From: Bdellovibrionales bacterium
Lineage (GTDB): Bacteria > Bdellovibrionota > Bdellovibrionia > Bdellovibrionales > JAMPXM01
Direction of reading: 5' to 3'
NCBI GenBank assembly: GCA_005808505.1
Contig: SYLX01000030.1
Coordinates: 1-44,206, forward strand
DNA: 44,206 bases
The position numbers and the translations under genes were made by a program. The notes below the pieces were generated by a model. That model searched no databases. It was not told the DNA's origin and worked only from the letters and a program-made list of their open reading frames with translations. Numbering within the stretch: the stretch's first letter is position 1; each line of letters opens with the position of its first letter. Of the stretch, positions 42,095 to 44,206 are shown piece after piece.

Positions 42095-43012
42095 CTAAGT
42101 CGCTTCGAACACGAGAGGAAGCGTCACGCTAGATGGTCCACGCTGTTTTCTGAAAGGCGCGGCTTCGAGGAACTGCGCGATGTGCTTCAAGAGGGCTTTT
42201 TCGATGCGCTGATCTCCGCCCGGATGACGGAGGGCGTTCGACAAAACCTGGGGACGCGAAACGCGACCTTGCGCGGAGACCTCAAAGCGCATGCTCAAGA
42301 CACCTTGGACATCGAGACCCTCAGCGAAGAGACGGTTGATCTCACCACTTAGATCGTCGATGCGAACTTGAAGCTCCTTCGTGGAGAGAGGGCCCTCGAT
42401 GAAAGGCCGCGGTTGCACAAACCAGCCATGAATGACTAAACGCCCGTCAAGAACGTCTTGGACACCCTTTACTTCGTTCACTCCGTGAGGAATGCGCGGA
42501 TCGAAGACCGTAAGGCGATTGAAGAGCGAAGGAACTTCGGTGACGATGTGTTCACGCTCCAGGCTTCGGGTCGATTGAAAACCGTGCCAGAAATTTAGAA
42601 TCTCTTCCTTCAGCAAGATGGTCTCGCCTCCACGGAATTTTCGCTTTTTCCAAGGCGTGAGTGAATAAACAAAGGCCCACGGACCGTGAGGAAGATCGCC
42701 ATGAAGTTCCTGTCGGCAACCGTCGATGTAGCAACTCATCCAAGGTGGCGAAACATCATGGCAGCCGAGATTGCGACGCCCCCACCAGACGAGCTCATTG
42801 TGAAACGCTTCGTAAATTTTCTTGGGGAAGAAGTGGTAAGCCGGCGTTCGAAGCGCGGTGTACTGACCGGGTACGTGCCAATAATCCCAAACGAAGCGAT
42901 CGGCGCGGGTAGAGCGAGGATCAGCGAAGCGATCTTCAAAATGATCGCGCAGAGCTTTCGCGTTTCCAGTAAACGAGTCGATCGTTAAAACAGATTTTCG
43001 ATTGTTCGCCAT
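42095..43012 (-). CDS. 2OG-Fe(II) oxygenase fused to a TonB-C/AgmX-like domain
   Basis: The 305-residue protein has two parts. Residues 1-205 look like a 2-oxoglutarate/iron oxygenase: the metal pair LHGDLPHG (His104, Asp106), the distal His in RIPHGVNE (His176) and the 2OG-binding Arg in GRLVIHGWF (Arg191). After a short helix, residues 235-305 match the pattern of TonB-C or AgmX/PglI C-terminal domains (SMRFEVSAQGRVSRPQVL, then IEKALLKHIAQF and VTLPLVFEA). No signal peptide or membrane helix is present, which is odd for a TonB-C domain. The ATG at 43012 was chosen over 43042 because the latter overlaps the upstream gene. It is 11 bases after the TrmB-like gene, so the same operon. Confidence 0.75.
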   Translation of the reverse strand: MANNRKSVLTIDSFTGNAKALRDHFEDRFADPRSTRADRFVWDYWHVPGQYTALRTPAYHFFPKKIYEAFHNELVWWGRRNLGCHDVSPPWMSCYIDGCRQELHGDLPHGPWAFVYSLTPWKKRKFRGGETILLKEEILNFWHGFQSTRSLEREHIVTEVPSLFNRLTVFDPRIPHGVNEVKGVQDVLDGRLVIHGWFVQPRPFIEGPLSTKELQVRIDDLSGEINRLFAEGLDVQGVLSMRFEVSAQGRVSRPQVLSNALRHPGGDQRIEKALLKHIAQFLEAAPFRKQRGPSSVTLPLVFEAT

Positions 43013-43023
43013 GGAATCGAACT

Positions 43024-43647
43024 CTAGGGCTTTCGAAAGCACACGTCAAAGCAGGTTTGCCCACCGAGTAGATACTTCCTCTCGAAGTGAGTTCGCGGAA
43101 CGTCTTCCGGCGAACTGTTATGAGCGAAGGCTCTCTGCTCGCGCATTTCAAGATGCCAGTGGTCAACGGCCCAGTCTTTGGCTTCCTCGAAATACCAAGC
43201 TTCGTTAGTCGCGAGAATCAACTCACCGCCAGATTTCAGTGTCTTCAGGAGCTGGTGCATGAAGGGGCTTCGCATCCACCGTTTGTTGACGGCCTTCGGT
43301 TCAGGGTTGGGGTAAAGTAAAAAGCATCGATCCAGGCTCTCGGCCTTCAGGGCATGGCTGACCCAGCGAATTGCATCGGCATGGATCGCGAGAAGATTAT
43401 CAAGGTGGGGATGGCGATCGACACGAGTTCGGAAGCGCTCGAACTTTTCACGAGTGTGTTCGACGGCGATCAGATTTCTTCCGGAATTCTCCTGAGCGTA
43501 GCGAATCGGATGCCACCCAACACCACACCCAATTTCAAGATCAAGGGGTCTTGAAGAATCAAGAAAGAGATGGGGCCAGACAAAACCTTTTAAAGTCTCG
43601 GGCGCTCCGACGGATTCAATTTTAAACGGGCGCACTGGGTTTTTCAC
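43024..43647 (-). CDS. TrmB-like tRNA (guanine-N7)-methyltransferase
   Basis: The 207-residue methyltransferase has DLEIGCGVGWH (motif I), LIAVEHTREKFERF and LLYPNPEPK followed by KRWMRSPF, matching the PDPWPK and KRR blocks of TrmB in altered form. It probably makes m7G46 in tRNA, but the altered PNPEPK motif leaves room for another substrate. The start is a GTG with AAGGAAG upstream. It overlaps no gene and precedes the oxygenase fusion gene. Confidence 0.82.
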   Translation of the reverse strand: MKNPVRPFKIESVGAPETLKGFVWPHLFLDSSRPLDLEIGCGVGWHPIRYAQENSGRNLIAVEHTREKFERFRTRVDRHPHLDNLLAIHADAIRWVSHALKAESLDRCFLLYPNPEPKAVNKRWMRSPFMHQLLKTLKSGGELILATNEAWYFEEAKDWAVDHWHLEMREQRAFAHNSSPEDVPRTHFERKYLLGGQTCFDVCFRKP

Positions 43648-43779
43648 GGTGTCTTCCTTGATTACGAATGGTCTTCATCTTTAGCGTAGGCGATGTCAAT
43701 TCATCATGAGGACGACGTATCGGAAACATTGCGCGAATTAATTTTATTCCCGGGAAGTCACGCTGCTAACTCAAGAGGA

Positions 43780-44206
43780 ATGAAAAACGATCTCGCCGGC
43801 CAAGTGGAAGAGTTGATGAGCGGGAAAAACCCCGGTGCCGAAGCCTATCTAATTGGCGTACCGAGTCGTCCTGCGGAGAGGCCACAGCGTCTCTTAGTTT
43901 GGCTTCACTCGGCCGTCGGTTCTCCAGCCGATTTTTTACCCGAAGCTCGGTTGTTCGCTAACTATGGCTTTATTTCGGTTCTTGTTCTCGCGTCTTATTC
44001 GAAAATGCGATCGACTCCACTGCCTTTCCGTTTTGAGAATCCGCAAAGAGAAATCGATCTCTGGAGCAACACGGCTGAAGAGCTTTCTTTTTATATCGAT
44101 CAACTCGCAAAGCGATTCAACATCGACGCGTCCTCATCCGCTGCCATCGGCCGAAACTTAGGTGGCTCACAGTTGGCTCACTGGTACACCAAAGACTCTC
44201 GGCTTA
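43780..44206 (+). CDS. alpha/beta hydrolase-like protein, 3' end outside window
   Basis: An open frame of at least 142 codons from the ATG at 43780 (AGAGGA just upstream) runs off the window end. It reads LLVWLHSAVGSPADF and YGFISVLVLASY, fitting the first strands of a dienelactone-hydrolase or esterase fold. Where the nucleophile elbow GxSxGG should be it has AIGRNLGGSQ, with Asn in place of Ser. It may be a non-enzymatic homologue, or the next Ser may act. The remainder is outside the window. Confidence 0.7.
   Translation, partial: MKNDLAGQVEELMSGKNPGAEAYLIGVPSRPAERPQRLLVWLHSAVGSPADFLPEARLFANYGFISVLVLASYSKMRSTPLPFRFENPQREIDLWSNTAEELSFYIDQLAKRFNIDASSSAAIGRNLGGSQLAHWYTKDSRL

Noticed and set aside
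41852-42352. A 166-codon plus-strand frame over the spacer and oxygenase 3' end
   Set aside because: Low-complexity composition, no ribosome site, overlaps a well-supported minus-strand gene.
1-44206. CRISPR arrays, prophage or integrative element boundaries
   Set aside because: No regularly spaced repeats with unique spacers, no integrase or phage structural genes, and no tRNA-associated att sites were found.

Overview
The window (about 44 kb, roughly 50% GC) looks like ordinary chromosome from a Gram-negative bacterium. Coding is dense on both strands. Many products carry Sec or lipoprotein signals, and there is an OmpA-type envelope protein, an AmpG muropeptide permease, a GmhA-type heptose enzyme and a chemoreceptor. 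The mix of secreted hydrolases, a Cys-rich repeat surface protein with an 'FQNC' N-terminus and AmpG resembles Bdellovibrionota (Bdellovibrio-like or relatives). That placement is inference from gene content only; no rRNA or other marker gene is present. I see no prophage, CRISPR array, tRNA or rRNA.

Layout. 1-1.7 kb: two tandem paralogues of a class A beta-lactamase-like serine hydrolase, the first cut by the window edge. 1.7-7.0 kb: an exported M1 aminopeptidase, an atypical SDR protein, and an OmpA-domain protein with two internal Ig-like repeats. 7.1-10.5 kb: an IS1-like transposase gene followed by a structured, repeat-bearing spacer, then a secreted protein of twelve 56-residue four-cysteine repeats. 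10.6-13.4 kb: a hybrid histidine kinase whose ATP-binding motifs are degenerate, an eIF1/SUI1-like protein and an EamA transporter. 13.5-20.7 kb: a secreted ChbG-like deacetylase convergent with a GH15 glucoamylase, several small envelope or unknown proteins, a parallel beta-helix protein and a zinc-ribbon membrane protein. 20.7-27.7 kb: argS, a metallophosphoesterase, an adenosine-deaminase-like lipoprotein, an HD hydrolase, a c-type haem protein and an HNH endonuclease. 27.8-31.9 kb: two paralogous methyltransferase-like genes bracketing a CDP-alcohol phosphatidyltransferase and gmhA, then an MFS exporter. 32-38.2 kb: a trypsin-like lipoprotein, a CBS-pair protein, ampG, a chemoreceptor, rsmE and a membrane protein. 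38.3-44.2 kb: endonuclease V, a thioesterase, a TetR regulator with a clear operator and its alpha/beta hydrolase partner, a secreted tyrosine phosphatase, a 2OG-Fe(II) oxygenase fused to a TonB-C-like domain next to a TrmB-like methyltransferase, and a truncated hydrolase with an Asn at the nucleophile position.

The most unusual items are the oxygenase/TonB-C fusion, the 12-repeat cysteine protein, the degenerate hybrid kinase, the duplicated methyltransferase pair around lipid and heptose genes, and short regulatory DNA. The last group includes a tandem octamer before an RBS, a palindrome with a 4-codon leader ORF, a TetR operator filling a promoter spacer, and several TAGAAT-type boxes placed as if mRNAs were leaderless. 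Most of the remainder is single genes or two-gene operons. No large coherent defence or biosynthetic system is visible.
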